64,000 nucleotides of DNA, from positions 1-64,000 of the forward strand of contig JAGAKN010000013.1 of the NCBI GenBank assembly GCA_017625565.1, given 5' to 3'. The position numbers and the translations under genes were made by a program. This DNA is from Clostridia bacterium. GTDB lineage: Bacteria; Bacillota; Clostridia; Christensenellales; Borkfalkiaceae. The notes under the pieces were generated by a model. It had not been told where the DNA came from and made no database searches. It saw only the letters and a program-made list of their open reading frames with translations. Below, in pieces: positions 32,246 to 42,661 of this stretch. Position 1 is the stretch's first letter; each line of letters opens with the position of its first letter.

Positions 32246-33109
32246 ATGGGATTACAATCGATTTACGAATACGCGCATATTTTTTGCGGATTTTTCACAA
32301 AGCACAAATCGTATGAGTATACGTTAACCGCAAGTTTAATCGTAGCAGGCGGATTGTTCTTGGTGTTGTTTATCTTGCAAGGGATCGGCATTTATACGAT
32401 GGCGAAACGCCGTGGAATGAGAAAGAAATTCTTGGCGTTTATTCCGTTTGCGAATTTGTATTATATCGGCAAGTTGGTGGGCGAATGTATCGTTTGCGGA
32501 CAAAGAATGAAACGGGCAGGACTCTATGCCATGATCGCGGAAATTATCGGAGCAACGGTATTGATTGCGTCTATTTTGACGGAGTTGTATTTATACACTA
32601 CCGTAGGCGAACCTATTTTAGACGGGTTTGGTTATCCCGACTGGTCGGGTATGGGTTTGACGGGAACGTCGTACGCGCTCGCGAAAATCAACGAAATTTG
32701 CAACTACGTCGTGATGATTTTCGTGCTTGTGGAAAGCATTATGGTGCTTTTGTTGATGGCGGGATTGTTCAAAAAATACAGCCCCGGCAATTATTTTATG
32801 CTCGGTGTAATCATCGCGCTTATTCCCGTCGCGAGATATATTTTGATTTTTGTATTGCGCAACCGCCAACCCGTGGACTACGAAGCGTATATCCGCGCGC
32901 GTCGAGAAGCATATATGCGCCAGCAACAGCAGTATTATAACACGTATGGCAGGGGGTATTCGAACCCGTATCCGCCGAATCCACCGCAAAGACCTAAACC
33001 CCAAGAGCCGTTCTCGGAGTTTGGGGAAAATAGCCAAAACGACGGGCAAACGTCGAGTGGGAACACGGGCGAGCCGTTTGAAGAATTCTCCGACGGATTA
33101 TTCGATTAA
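32246..33109 (+). CDS. Polytopic membrane protein of unknown function
   Basis: 287 residues. About five hydrophobic segments lie within 28-210, and the block IYTMAKRRGMRKKFLAFIPFANLYYIG resembles small membrane proteins common in Clostridia (GIYKMAKRRGIKNAWLAWIP-like). The last 70 residues are soluble, with Tyr/Gln-rich then Pro-rich stretches and an acidic end. It is last in the ecfA-ecfT-truA operon, with AAGAAAGG before the start. No enzymatic motif is visible. Confidence 0.6.
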   Translation: MGLQSIYEYAHIFCGFFTKHKSYEYTLTASLIVAGGLFLVLFILQGIGIYTMAKRRGMRKKFLAFIPFANLYYIGKLVGECIVCGQRMKRAGLYAMIAEIIGATVLIASILTELYLYTTVGEPILDGFGYPDWSGMGLTGTSYALAKINEICNYVVMIFVLVESIMVLLLMAGLFKKYSPGNYFMLGVIIALIPVARYILIFVLRNRQPVDYEAYIRARREAYMRQQQQYYNTYGRGYSNPYPPNPPQRPKPQEPFSEFGENSQNDGQTSSGNTGEPFEEFSDGLFD

Positions 33110-33137
33110 ACGTTGTAAGGAAAAATAGAATATGGAT

Positions 33138-33176
33138 AGACGGAAATAAGGAAAAGTTATATTTCCGTCTTTTTTC
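33138..33176 (+). terminator. Terminator of the ecf-truA operon
   Basis: Stem AGACGGAAATA/TATTTCCGTCT followed by a T-run. Confidence 0.85.
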
Positions 33177-33199
33177 TTGCAAAAAGAAAGGGTAAACGG

Positions 33200-33228
33200 T
33201 TTACAATATGATGCAGTTATGCTATAAT
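33200..33228 (+). promoter_or_regulatory. Promoter upstream of mnmE
   Basis: TTTACA (33200-33205), a 17-bp spacer and TATAAT (33223-33228). Confidence 0.7.
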
Positions 33229-33281
33229 AAAAAACGGATATAAATTCAAGTTATAAGTATACGTAGAAAAGGAGACGGGTT

Positions 33282-34622
33282 ATGTTGGAAGAAAATATTT
33301 CGGCAATCTCCACGCCGGCGGGGAAGGGCGGGGTTGCCATTATTCGGATCAGCGGTAAAAATCCGTTGTCGATTGCGGAAAAAATGTTCCGTCCCGTAGG
33401 CAAGACAAAAGTTTCCGATTTCGAGCCCTACCGTATGTATCCGGGGCGGATCGACGGGGGGAATTTTGACGACTACGGCCTCTGCGTGTATTTTAAAGCG
33501 CCTGCAAGCTATACGGGGGAAGATATCGTCGAATTTCAATGTCACGGTGGGGAAAACGTCGCGCGCGGAATTTTAAAACAAACCTTCCGCTTGGGTGCAA
33601 AACCTGCTGGAAAAGGGGAATTCACTAAACGCGCCTTTTTAAACGGGAAGCTTTCTCTCGCTAGCGCGGAAGGGATCGCGGATATGATCAACGGCGAATC
33701 AGATGCGGAAGTCAAAGCAGGATTTTTATTGTATAGCGAACAATTAACCAAAAAGGTTTGCGAGATTCAATCGGAATTAAAAACTTTGCTTGCAGGGATT
33801 GACGTTTCCGTCGATTATCCCGAAGAAGACGTGGAAGAACAACACGTTGCCGAGCTTTCCGTCGAGCTTGAAACTTTGCGTTCGAAGATTTTGGAAATGA
33901 CGGCGACGTACGCAGTCGGCAAGAAAATCAAATCGGGGGTGACGGTTGCCATTTGCGGAAAACCGAACACGGGAAAAAGCTCCCTTTTAAACAAGCTTTT
34001 GGGGTATGAAAAGGCGATTGTTTCCGATTTGGCAGGCACGACGCGGGACGCGGTGGAAGGCGTTTTGGAAATCCACGGTAGGAAATTCAATTTGTACGAC
34101 ACGGCGGGCGTTCGCGAAAGCGGAGATAAGATTGAGAATATCGGGATCGAACGTGCGGAGTCGATTATCCGTTCTGCCGACGTAGCGGTGTTCGTTGCGG
34201 ATTTGTCGGAAGGGATGGACGAAGAAGACGGAAAAGTTTTGGAGATGATCAAAAACAAACCGCTAATCAAAGTCTTTAATAAAACGGATTTGACAAACGA
34301 CGAAACGTTGACGGATGCGGACGTACATACTTCCGCGGTCACGGGGCAGGGGATTGAAAAGCTCAAGGAACTCCTGTATGAAAAGGGATTTGGCGCGCGG
34401 AGCGAAGACGCTGCGTTTTTGATCGAAGAACGGCATTACGAAGCCTTGACACGCGCGGAAGAACGTTTGCGTAGCGCGATTACGGCTTGCGAAACGCAAC
34501 CGCTCGATTTAATCGGGATTGACGTGAAAGAAGCTTGGGACGCTTTGGGGGAAATCACGGGCGAAACGGCGACGGAAGCGATTATCGAAGAGATTTTCTC
34601 AAAATTTTGTGTAGGGAAATAA
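33282..34622 (+). CDS. mnmE: tRNA modification GTPase MnmE
   Basis: 446 residues. The N-terminal folate-binding domain opens ISAISTPAGKGGVAIIRISG. A central helical domain surrounds the G domain with GKPNTGKS (226-233) and DLAGTTRDAVEG. The C-terminal FCVGK ending is the conserved CxGK. With MnmG it modifies the wobble uridine of certain tRNAs. No mnmG gene is adjacent, unlike in many genomes where the pair lies near oriC. AAGGAG precedes the start. Confidence 0.96.
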   Translation: MLEENISAISTPAGKGGVAIIRISGKNPLSIAEKMFRPVGKTKVSDFEPYRMYPGRIDGGNFDDYGLCVYFKAPASYTGEDIVEFQCHGGENVARGILKQTFRLGAKPAGKGEFTKRAFLNGKLSLASAEGIADMINGESDAEVKAGFLLYSEQLTKKVCEIQSELKTLLAGIDVSVDYPEEDVEEQHVAELSVELETLRSKILEMTATYAVGKKIKSGVTVAICGKPNTGKSSLLNKLLGYEKAIVSDLAGTTRDAVEGVLEIHGRKFNLYDTAGVRESGDKIENIGIERAESIIRSADVAVFVADLSEGMDEEDGKVLEMIKNKPLIKVFNKTDLTNDETLTDADVHTSAVTGQGIEKLKELLYEKGFGARSEDAAFLIEERHYEALTRAEERLRSAITACETQPLDLIGIDVKEAWDALGEITGETATEAIIEEIFSKFCVGK

Positions 34623-34643
34623 GATAGGGGCAGGTATTAGGAT

Positions 34644-35537
34644 ATGGTCAATTTGGAACTGTATAGAGTGTTTTATACGGTTGCGAAATGCGGTAGCTTG
34701 ACAAAAGCGGCGGAGGAATTGTACATTTCTCAGCCCGCCGTATCACAGTCGATTAAACAACTTGAAAATCAATTAGGAATGAGTTTGTTCAACCGTACGC
34801 ATCGTGGTATGGAACTCTCTTCGCAGGGCGGAAAAGTTATCTTTTCGGAAGTGGAGCGCGCGTTGCGTTTATTAAACGAAGCGGAAAACAGAATCGAACA
34901 AATGAAAGAGTCGGCTACGGGCACGATCCGTATCGGCGCAAGCGATACCATTTTCGAATATTTCTTGGCGGATAAAATTGTGGAATTCAACGAACGCTTT
35001 CCAGCGGTAAAAATCGAGCTTATGGCGGATTTCACGCCGGATACGATTGAAAAATTAAAAGCCAACCGTTGCGACGTAGCGTTTGTGAATTTGCCCATTA
35101 CCCTTGATCCCGAATTGCATTTGCAGGGAAATTTTATGCGTTTAAACGACGTGTTTATTGCAGGGGAAAAGTATAAGCACCTGGCGGACGGTACAACTCC
35201 GTTTTCCAAACTCCAAGAACTCCCGATGATCTTGATGGATAAAAACACGGTAGCAAGGCGCTCTTTGGATAATTTTTTGGGCGCGCTTGGCGTGGAGTTA
35301 AAACCGTCGATCGAAGTAGGCAGTTGGGAGCTAATGAAACGGTTAGTTTCCCGTGGCATGGGGATCGGGGTTATCCCCAAGGAATACGCGCAAAGACCTT
35401 TTGCGGACGGCTCGCTTTTCGAAATCAAAACCGATCCTGCTTTGCCTGCGCGCTCGGTGGGAATGTTGCTCCCCAAAAATCAACCCGTTTCGTACGCATT
35501 ACATTGTTTTATCGATTGCATTAAAAAGGATAATTAA
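34644..35537 (+). CDS. LysR-family transcriptional regulator
   Basis: 297 residues. The N-terminal winged helix (LYRVFYTVAKCGSLTKAAEELYISQPAVSQSIKQLE) is typical, as is the two-lobed effector domain from about 90 to 297. It sits between mnmE and lepA in the same direction with short gaps (21 and 15 bases), an unusual place for a LysR gene. Its target is therefore unknown. GGGGCAGG precedes the ATG. Confidence 0.92.
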   Translation: MVNLELYRVFYTVAKCGSLTKAAEELYISQPAVSQSIKQLENQLGMSLFNRTHRGMELSSQGGKVIFSEVERALRLLNEAENRIEQMKESATGTIRIGASDTIFEYFLADKIVEFNERFPAVKIELMADFTPDTIEKLKANRCDVAFVNLPITLDPELHLQGNFMRLNDVFIAGEKYKHLADGTTPFSKLQELPMILMDKNTVARRSLDNFLGALGVELKPSIEVGSWELMKRLVSRGMGIGVIPKEYAQRPFADGSLFEIKTDPALPARSVGMLLPKNQPVSYALHCFIDCIKKDN

Positions 35538-35552
35538 CTAAAGGAATTTCGT

Positions 35553-37361
35553 ATGGCAAAACCCAATTCTCGTTTAAGAAATTTTTGCATCATTGCACAT
35601 ATCGACCACGGAAAAAGTACCCTTGCCGATCGCTTGATCGAGCGTACGGGGCAAGTTTCCAAACGGGATATGGAAGAACAACTGCTCGATAGCATGGATA
35701 TCGAGAAAGAACGCGGGATTACGATTAAACTCACCCCCGTGCGGATGTATTATACCGCGCAAGACGGACAGGAATACGAGTTTAACTTGATCGATACCCC
35801 GGGACACGTGGACTTCACCTACGAAGTCAGTCGTTCGCTCGCGGCTTGCGAGGGAGCGATTTTGGTCGTAGACGCAACGCAAGGGGTGGAGGCGCAAACG
35901 CTCGCAAACGTCTACTTGGCGATTGAAAACAACTTGGAAATTCTTCCCGTCATCAACAAAATCGACCTGCCTAGTGCAAGGATTGACGAGGTGAAAAAGG
36001 AAATTGAAGACGTCATCGGCTTGGATGCGGAAGGCGTACCCTGCGTTTCCGCGAAAGAAGGCACGAATATCGGGGATTTGTTGGAGGCGATTACACAGTA
36101 TTTCCCTGCGCCTGACGGGGATACGGATGCCCCCTTGAAAGCGTTGATTTTCGACAGCTATTACGACAATTATAAAGGCGTTATCTTGTTTGTAAGATTG
36201 ATGGACGGTAGCGTACGCGTTGGGGATAAAATCAAGACGTTTTTATCCAGCGTTGTATACGATGTGACGGAAGTTGGCGCATTCGCGCCCGGGCTTTTCC
36301 CGAAAGACTGCTTAAAGGCAGGGGAAGTAGGGTATATTGCGGCGTCGATTAAATCCATTCAAGACGTAGCGGTCGGGGATACGGTGACGTCCGCGCTCCG
36401 CCCTGCAAGCGAGCCATTGCCCGGTTATAAAAAAGTGCAACCCGTGGTATTTTGCGGGATTTATCCCTTGGATGGAAGCAAGTTCAACGACTTGAAAGAA
36501 GCCATTTTGAAATTGCAGTTAAACGACGCGTCGCTTATTTTCGAGCCGGATAATTCGGTGGCGCTCGGTTTTGGATTCCGTTGTGGGTTCTTGGGGCTTT
36601 TGCATATGGAAATCATTCAAGAACGTATCGAACGGGAATTTAATTTGGATATTATCACGACCGCGCCGTCGGTTAGTTATCTCGTGCATAAGACGAACGG
36701 GGAAGAATTTTACGTGGACAATCCTTCGCACTTGCCCGACGCGTCGGATATCGAGTATATGGAAGAACCGATCGTCAAAGCCGAGGTATATACTCCGCCC
36801 GATTATATGGGCTCGGTGATGGATCTTTGCAAGGAAAAGCGCGGTGTGTTTAAGAATATGACCTATTTAGACGAACGTCGGGTAAAGTTGGAATACACCT
36901 TACCACTCAACGAAATCGTTTACGATTTCTTCGACGGCTTGAAATCGCGGACGAAAGGGTATGCAAGTTTCGATTACGAGTTGGCTGGTTATGAAAAATC
37001 CAAGCTTGTGCGGTTGGACATTCTACTCAACGGGGAAATTTGCGACGCGCTTTCGATTATCGTATTCGAAGGTCGCGCGTACGAGCGCGGTAGAACGCTT
37101 TGCGAAAATTTGAAAGATGCTATTCCTCGTCAGTTATTCGAAATTCCCGTACAGGCGGCGGTAGGTGGAAAGATTATCGCGCGCGAAACGGTTAAAGCCG
37201 TCCGCAAGGACGTATTGGCAAAATGCTACGGTGGGGATATTACGCGGAAACGCAAATTGCTTGAAAAACAAAAAGAAGGCAAAAAACGGATGCGGAAAGT
37301 GGGTAGCGTAGACGTTCCCAGCGAAGTGTTTATGGAAATTTTGAAAACGAACAAAGACTGA
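35553..37361 (+). CDS. lepA: Elongation factor 4 (LepA)
   Basis: 602 residues. The G1 motif is AHIDHGKST, with [14 protein letters not shown] and a full set of EF-G-like domains, followed by the LepA-specific C-terminal domain ([21 protein letters not shown]). It is a ribosome-associated GTPase that acts on translation or ribosome maturation. AAGGAA precedes the ATG at 35553. It is followed by hemW, a pairing frequent in Firmicutes. Confidence 0.97.
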   Translation: MAKPNSRLRNFCIIAHIDHGKSTLADRLIERTGQVSKRDMEEQLLDSMDIEKERGITIKLTPVRMYYTAQDGQEYEFNLIDTPGHVDFTYEVSRSLAACEGAILVVDATQGVEAQTLANVYLAIENNLEILPVINKIDLPSARIDEVKKEIEDVIGLDAEGVPCVSAKEGTNIGDLLEAITQYFPAPDGDTDAPLKALIFDSYYDNYKGVILFVRLMDGSVRVGDKIKTFLSSVVYDVTEVGAFAPGLFPKDCLKAGEVGYIAASIKSIQDVAVGDTVTSALRPASEPLPGYKKVQPVVFCGIYPLDGSKFNDLKEAILKLQLNDASLIFEPDNSVALGFGFRCGFLGLLHMEIIQERIEREFNLDIITTAPSVSYLVHKTNGEEFYVDNPSHLPDASDIEYMEEPIVKAEVYTPPDYMGSVMDLCKEKRGVFKNMTYLDERRVKLEYTLPLNEIVYDFFDGLKSRTKGYASFDYELAGYEKSKLVRLDILLNGEICDALSIIVFEGRAYERGRTLCENLKDAIPRQLFEIPVQAAVGGKIIARETVKAVRKDVLAKCYGGDITRKRKLLEKQKEGKKRMRKVGSVDVPSEVFMEILKTNKD

Positions 37362-37418
37362 GTTTATTCGTTTGGTCTGGATACACGGTCAACCCACGAT
37401 TTGGTATAGAGGTGCAGT

Positions 37419-38540
37419 ATGGCAGGTATTTATATTCACGTTCCCTTTTGTAGGCATAAATGCAGTTATTGCGATTTCACGTCCTTTCCCGATAAAATCG
37501 AGATGGCGGAAGCGTATATGGCGTGCTTGTATAAGGAATTGAAAATGCGCGGGGATGAGTTAAAGGAGTACGAATTCGATACCGTATATTTCGGCGGTGG
37601 AACGCCGTCGTATATTCCCCCGAAACTCATTTTGGGTGCGATGAACCAAATTCGAAAATGTTTCCGTTTAAAACCCGATGCGGAAGTGACGTTGGAACTC
37701 AACCCCGGCACGATCGGGGAGAGCAAAGTCCAAACGTATTTACAGGCGGGGATTAACCGCTTTTCGATCGGTTTACAAACGGCAATCGACGAACAGCTTG
37801 CAGATTTGGGGCGCATCCATAACGTTCGCGATTACGTATACGCAACCAAGTTATTGGCAGGGCAAAATTTCAGTACGGACGTTATGCTCGGGCTTAAAAA
37901 CCAAACCAAGGACGACGTGGCGAAAACCATCGAGCTTGCCTACCGTTGCGGTTCGAAACACATATCCATGTACGCGTTGACGGTGGAAGACGGCACGCCG
38001 ATTTACACCGATTATTTAAACGGGGAACTCCCCGATTCCGACGAAGTAGCGGAAATGTACGAATTCGGGAGAAAACTCTTGGAAGAAAAGGGGTATAAGC
38101 GCTACGAAATATCCAACTTTGCCATGGACGGGTACGAGAGCAAGCACAATCTCAATTATTGGCGTCGCGGGGAATATATCGGGTTTGGCGTTTCGGCAAG
38201 CTCGTTTATGCAGGGCAAGCGTTTTACCAACACGTTCGATATGGACGAGTATATGAAATGCGTCATCTCGGGGTTCTATCCTGCCGTGACCAGCGAACAA
38301 GTTTCCGAAACGGACGCAAAATTCGAATACGTGATGCTCGCGTTGCGTACGCGCGAAGGCTTGTCCATGCAAGGTTATAAAAATGCTTTTGGGACGACGC
38401 TCGCGGAAGATTTTCCGAACGCGCTTAAAAAAACGGTCAAATATTTAGAACTCGACGGCGAACGCTTGAAGATTAAGGACGAGTATTTATACGTGCAAAA
38501 CTCTGTTTTGATGCCGTTTATGGAAGAGGAGAGAGAATGA
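37419..38540 (+). CDS. hemW: Heme chaperone HemW (radical SAM)
   Basis: 373 residues. The radical-SAM cysteines are C11, C15 and C18 in CRHKCSYCDF, and YFGGGTPSYIPP follows. The HemW C-terminal domain (NLNYWRRGEYIGFGVSASS) is present. The family was long annotated as oxygen-independent coproporphyrinogen oxidase, but members like this bind heme and insert it into targets. The last bases overlap the next gene as ATGA, so the two are translationally coupled. AGAGGTG precedes the ATG. Confidence 0.9.
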   Translation: MAGIYIHVPFCRHKCSYCDFTSFPDKIEMAEAYMACLYKELKMRGDELKEYEFDTVYFGGGTPSYIPPKLILGAMNQIRKCFRLKPDAEVTLELNPGTIGESKVQTYLQAGINRFSIGLQTAIDEQLADLGRIHNVRDYVYATKLLAGQNFSTDVMLGLKNQTKDDVAKTIELAYRCGSKHISMYALTVEDGTPIYTDYLNGELPDSDEVAEMYEFGRKLLEEKGYKRYEISNFAMDGYESKHNLNYWRRGEYIGFGVSASSFMQGKRFTNTFDMDEYMKCVISGFYPAVTSEQVSETDAKFEYVMLALRTREGLSMQGYKNAFGTTLAEDFPNALKKTVKYLELDGERLKIKDEYLYVQNSVLMPFMEEERE

Positions 38541-39286
38541 AACTGTTGCTCATACGCCACGCCGATCCCGATTATGAGATTGACGGCTTGACGGAAAAAG
38601 GCCATAAGGAAGCCAAACTGTTGGCTGAACGCTTAAAAAAAGAGAAGATTGCAAAAATCTATTCTTCGCCGTTTGGTAGAGCAATGCGTACGGCGGAGTA
38701 TACCGCAAACGCTTGTAATTTGCCGATTATAGAAAAGGAGTTCCTTCGAGAATTTCACGTTTACTTCGATCCGTCGCAGGGTGGAAGAAAAATGCGTTTC
38801 CCCTGGAAAGAAGCCCGTACGGCTTGGGATATGCTCCCGGGGTACTGGACGAAGAAAAAGGAATTCTACGACGCGGAGCGTTGGCATCAAGCGGACGTGT
38901 ACCGCGACGCGAATATGCAAAGCGCGTACACAAAGGTAGTACAGGAATTTGACGCGCTCTTGGCGGAGCACGGCTACGTAAGGGAAAACGGATATTACCG
39001 CGTAGAAAATCCGAATACGCAAACGATTGCGTTGTTTTGCCATTTCGGGATAGAAACGGTGCTGTTGTCGCATTTATTCGGCACGTCGCCCGTACCGCTT
39101 TGGCAGGGGTTGGTGGCGTTGCCGTCGTCGGTGACGACGTTGCACACGGAAGAGCGTCGAAAGGGGATCGCAAGTTTCCGCTGTTGCGGATTTGGCGATA
39201 TCGGGCATTTGTATGCAGGCGGGGAAGCTCCGTCGTTCGCCGCACGGTTTTGCGAGATTTTCGATTCGGACGATAGACACGATTGA
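38537..39286 (+). CDS. Histidine phosphatase-family protein
   Basis: 249 residues. The catalytic LIRHADPDYE motif is at residues 4-13 (RHG in most relatives), SSPFGRAMRTAEYTA supplies the second arginine, and a late histidine is in LFCHFG. This is the phosphoglycerate mutase-like phosphatase fold. The substrate is not predictable; small phosphorylated metabolites are usual. It overlaps hemW by four bases (ATGA). Confidence 0.85.
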   Translation: MKLLLIRHADPDYEIDGLTEKGHKEAKLLAERLKKEKIAKIYSSPFGRAMRTAEYTANACNLPIIEKEFLREFHVYFDPSQGGRKMRFPWKEARTAWDMLPGYWTKKKEFYDAERWHQADVYRDANMQSAYTKVVQEFDALLAEHGYVRENGYYRVENPNTQTIALFCHFGIETVLLSHLFGTSPVPLWQGLVALPSSVTTLHTEERRKGIASFRCCGFGDIGHLYAGGEAPSFAARFCEIFDSDDRHD

Positions 39287-39302
39287 GTATAGGAATCAAG
39301 CT

Positions 39303-39812
39303 ATGGAAAAGAAAAACAACGTTATTTTAATTGGAATGCCGGGCGCTGGGAAAACCACGATCGGTACAGAGCTCGCCGAACGGATTGGCTATGGCTACGT
39401 GGACGTGGACAGTGTCATCATCGCGCGTGAGGGCAAGTGTTTAAACGAAATTATCGCCGAATGTGGAAGAGAAAACTTTTTGGATATCGAAGCGAAAGTC
39501 AATTCCGAATTATGCGCGGAACGGTGCGTGATTGCTACGGGCGGTAGCGTGGTTTATCGGGAAAGCGCCATGGAAAAATTACGCGCGTTAGGCAAAATCG
39601 TTTATTTACAGCTCCCTTATGCGGAAATTGAACGGCGGTTGGGGGACTTAAAACAACGCGGAGTGGCGTTGAAAGACGGGTTTACTCTTCGGGATTTGTA
39701 CGAAGAGCGTATTCCCTTGTATGAAAAATACGCGGAAATTACGGTGGATTTGGCGGAATTAAACGTTGCCGAATGCGTGGAAAAAGTGGCAAAAGCGGTG
39801 CAAAATGGGTGA
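39303..39812 (+). CDS. Shikimate kinase-like protein
   Basis: 169 residues. The P-loop is GMPGAGKTT, followed by DVDSVI and ATGGSVV, matching shikimate kinase (AroK), which phosphorylates shikimate in aromatic amino acid synthesis. The length is typical. No other aro gene is nearby, so it could also be a related small-molecule kinase. The start is the ATG at 39303; a longer upstream frame overlaps the phosphatase gene. Its stop overlaps the start of the next gene. Confidence 0.75.
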   Translation: MEKKNNVILIGMPGAGKTTIGTELAERIGYGYVDVDSVIIAREGKCLNEIIAECGRENFLDIEAKVNSELCAERCVIATGGSVVYRESAMEKLRALGKIVYLQLPYAEIERRLGDLKQRGVALKDGFTLRDLYEERIPLYEKYAEITVDLAELNVAECVEKVAKAVQNG

Positions 39813-40863
39813 TATAACTGCAAAGACCGCGCGTATCGCGGTATACGGCGCGGGGGCAATGGGTACGGTGCTCGGTGCGTTGTTGACGCAAGGCGGACTG
39901 TCGGTGGATTTGATTACGCGCAACGAAAGGCACGTCAACGGTTTGAAAAATAAGGGCGCAACGATTGTTTGTGACGCGGAAAATCGGGAATTTACCGTTC
40001 CCGTATGCGCGTTGTTGCCTAGCGAAATGCAAGAGGAATACGACGTCGTTTTCCTAATGACCAAACAACGCCAAAACACGGAGATTTTAGAGTTCTTAAA
40101 ACCGCATTTGCACGCGGACGGCGTGGTTTGCACAACGCAAAACGGTTTGCCGGAAGAAAGCGTTGCGCGCGTAGTCGGTGCGTCGCGTACGTATGGCGCT
40201 GTGACGAGCTACGGCGCGAGTTTTTTGGGCGAAGGAAAGGTGGCGCTGACTTCGAAAACGGACGGAATGTCTATGGAGCTCGGTGGTTATCAAAACGACG
40301 GAGCGAAAACGCAACTGCTTGCGGAAATCCTGTCGTATGCAGGGAAATCCGTCGGCTTGGACGGGTTTGTAAAAACTACGGATTGTTTGCTTAGCGCAAG
40401 ATGGAGTAAGCTTGCGATCAACTCGGCGTTTTCGGGATTGTCGGTTCTTACGGGCTTGACGTTTGGGGAGATTGCGAAACGCAAAAAGAGCCGTTTGCTT
40501 GCGTTGAAAATTTTGAAAGAATGCGTTGCCGTAGCAAAGGCGTCGGGGATCAAGCTCGCGCCGATGCAAGGACACGATATCGAAAAACTGCTCTGTGGCG
40601 ACGGTTTTTTCAAACGTCGGTTTGCCTATTTCGTATTGCCGATTGCGATGAAAAAACACAAAAAATTGCGTTCGGGGATGCTACGTGACGTAGAAAACGG
40701 CAGAAAATGCGAGATTGACTATATCAACGGCGCGGTCGTTGCACAAGGAAAAGCGGTTGGCGTTTTGACGCCGACGTGCGAGAAAGTCGTGGAAATCGTG
40801 CACGGCATTGAAAACGGATTATACGAAACGTCGTACGAAAACGTCGACTTTTTCGAAGTATAA
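39805..40863 (+). CDS. Ketopantoate reductase-family protein (PanE/ApbA-like)
   Basis: 352 residues from the ATG at 39805, which overlaps the end of the previous gene by eight bases (ATGGGTGA). The N-terminal dinucleotide motif is GAGAMG, and the C-terminal helical domain carries TDCLLSARWSKLAINSAFS, where the lysine fits the catalytic position of the family. PanE reduces 2-dehydropantoate with NADPH for pantothenate and CoA synthesis. It is about 45 residues longer than typical PanE and no pantothenate genes are nearby, so the substrate is uncertain. Confidence 0.8.
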   Translation: MGDITAKTARIAVYGAGAMGTVLGALLTQGGLSVDLITRNERHVNGLKNKGATIVCDAENREFTVPVCALLPSEMQEEYDVVFLMTKQRQNTEILEFLKPHLHADGVVCTTQNGLPEESVARVVGASRTYGAVTSYGASFLGEGKVALTSKTDGMSMELGGYQNDGAKTQLLAEILSYAGKSVGLDGFVKTTDCLLSARWSKLAINSAFSGLSVLTGLTFGEIAKRKKSRLLALKILKECVAVAKASGIKLAPMQGHDIEKLLCGDGFFKRRFAYFVLPIAMKKHKKLRSGMLRDVENGRKCEIDYINGAVVAQGKAVGVLTPTCEKVVEIVHGIENGLYETSYENVDFFEV

Positions 40864-40887
40864 AAATACAAACAAGGAGAAAGAAGA

Positions 40888-42528
40888 ATGGATTGGAATA
40901 AATTGGCGGAAGCGTTAATTCCCGACGAAAACGTAAAGGATTTGGAGTATTACGAAAAACAATATCCGCAAAGAGATTTACCGCAAGGCGCGCAAGTCAC
41001 ACGGCTCGCACCTAGCCCCACGGGCTTTATGCACTTAGGAAATTTGTACGTTGCGCTCGCGAACGAACGGATTGCGCATCAAAGCGGTGGCGTGTTCTAT
41101 TTGCGTATTGAAGACACGGACGAAAAACGGAAAGTGGAAGGCGCGGTGGAAGTGATCCACACGTCTTTGAAGTATTTCGGCGTAGCCTTTGACGAAGGCG
41201 CGGATTTGTGTGGGGAATACGGACCGTATTACCAACGTCAACGCGCGGAAATTTATCACGCGTACGCAAAGGATTTAATCAAACGCGGTTTGGCGTATCC
41301 CTGTTTCTGTACGGAAGAAGACTTGGAAAAAACACGGGAATACCAAACGGAAAACAAACTCTTGCCGGGGTATTATGGGGAGTTTGCAAAGTGCCGTACG
41401 TTGACGGAAGAAGAAATTTACGAAAATTTACGCGCAGGTAAACCGTACGTAATCCGCTTGCGTTCTCAAGGCGACGTGGAAGTCAAGCATACTTTCCGCG
41501 ACGAAGTCAAAGGGGAGATCACGGTAACGGAAAACAATCAAGACGTCGTTATTTTGAAATCGGACGGTATTCCCACCTACCATTTCGCACACGCAATCGA
41601 CGATCATTTTATGCGTACGACGCTCGTTATTCGTGGGGAAGAATGGCTCTCGTCCTTGCCGATCCATATCGAGTTGTTTAAAACGCTCGGTTTCCGTTTG
41701 CCGAAATACGGACACAACTGCTCTATTCAAAAAATCGACGGGGAAACGCGTAGAAAGCTCTCTAAGCGTAAAGATCCCGAAGCATCGCTCACGTTCTACC
41801 GCGAACAGGGCTATCATCCCGGAGCCGTACGCACGTATATGATGACGCTACTCAATTCTAATTTCGAAGAATGGTTGTTGAAATTCCCCGACAAGCCGTT
41901 GGATGAGTTTAAGTATTCCATTTCGAAAATGGGCAAGAGTGGTGCGCTCTTTGATATCTTAAAACTTAACGATATTTCCAAGACGTATATGTCCAAGCTC
42001 TCGGAAGAAGAAACGTACGATTTCTTAAAAGCTTGGGCGGACGAGTTTGGCTCTGATGCGCAAAAAGCGTATTTTGCGGACAAGGAGTATTTACTGAAAG
42101 TGCTTGCGCTTTGTATGGGGATCGGCGGAAAGAAACGCAGAAAGGACTTCATTTGCGCAAAGCAAGCAGTGGAAACGATCGGATATTTCTTCGACGAAAC
42201 GTTCTCGCCCAAATATGCGTACAAGTTCGACAAAGCGACGCTTACGAAGATTTTGACGGATTTCCAAACGGCGTACGATTACAAGGATGATTGTTCGGCT
42301 TGGTTTGATAAAGTGAAAGCCGTAGCGGAACAAAACGGTTTTGCGACGGATATGAAAGCGTACAAAGCCAATCCCGAAGGATATCCCGGCAACGTATCGG
42401 ACGTAGCGGAGATTTTACGGATTGCGACCACGGGCTTGTCCAACACCCCCGACCTTTGGACGATTATGCAAATTTTGGGAGAAGAACGCGTATTTGCGCG
42501 TTTACAAAAAGCGACCGCTTGCTTATAA
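40888..42528 (+). CDS. gltX: Glutamyl-tRNA synthetase
   Basis: 546 residues. The HIGH-type motif is in APSPTGFMHLGN and the KMSKS-type motif is KLSKR. The class I catalytic domain (YLRIEDTDEKRK) is followed by an anticodon-binding C-terminal part. It charges tRNA-Glu and possibly tRNA-Gln. It is longer than the usual 480-500 residues, with an N-terminal extension of about 35 residues before the catalytic core. AAGGAG precedes the start. A strong terminator follows. No T-box was seen upstream. Confidence 0.93.
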   Translation: MDWNKLAEALIPDENVKDLEYYEKQYPQRDLPQGAQVTRLAPSPTGFMHLGNLYVALANERIAHQSGGVFYLRIEDTDEKRKVEGAVEVIHTSLKYFGVAFDEGADLCGEYGPYYQRQRAEIYHAYAKDLIKRGLAYPCFCTEEDLEKTREYQTENKLLPGYYGEFAKCRTLTEEEIYENLRAGKPYVIRLRSQGDVEVKHTFRDEVKGEITVTENNQDVVILKSDGIPTYHFAHAIDDHFMRTTLVIRGEEWLSSLPIHIELFKTLGFRLPKYGHNCSIQKIDGETRRKLSKRKDPEASLTFYREQGYHPGAVRTYMMTLLNSNFEEWLLKFPDKPLDEFKYSISKMGKSGALFDILKLNDISKTYMSKLSEEETYDFLKAWADEFGSDAQKAYFADKEYLLKVLALCMGIGGKKRRKDFICAKQAVETIGYFFDETFSPKYAYKFDKATLTKILTDFQTAYDYKDDCSAWFDKVKAVAEQNGFATDMKAYKANPEGYPGNVSDVAEILRIATTGLSNTPDLWTIMQILGEERVFARLQKATACL

Positions 42529-42576
42529 ATAAGAATGCGACCGTAAAAGTCTTCTATTCAATCATAAAATAAAGAT

Positions 42577-42618
42577 AGCACACTACTTCGCAAACTGCGA
42601 ATATAGTGTGCTTTTTTT
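42577..42618 (+). terminator. Terminator after gltX
   Basis: Stem AGCACACTA...TAGTGTGCT with an inner TTCGCA/TGCGAA stem and a T7 run. Confidence 0.9.
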
Positions 42619-42661
42619 GTTGAATAGGGATAGTAAGTGAAACGGTTGAATTTGTCCGTTT

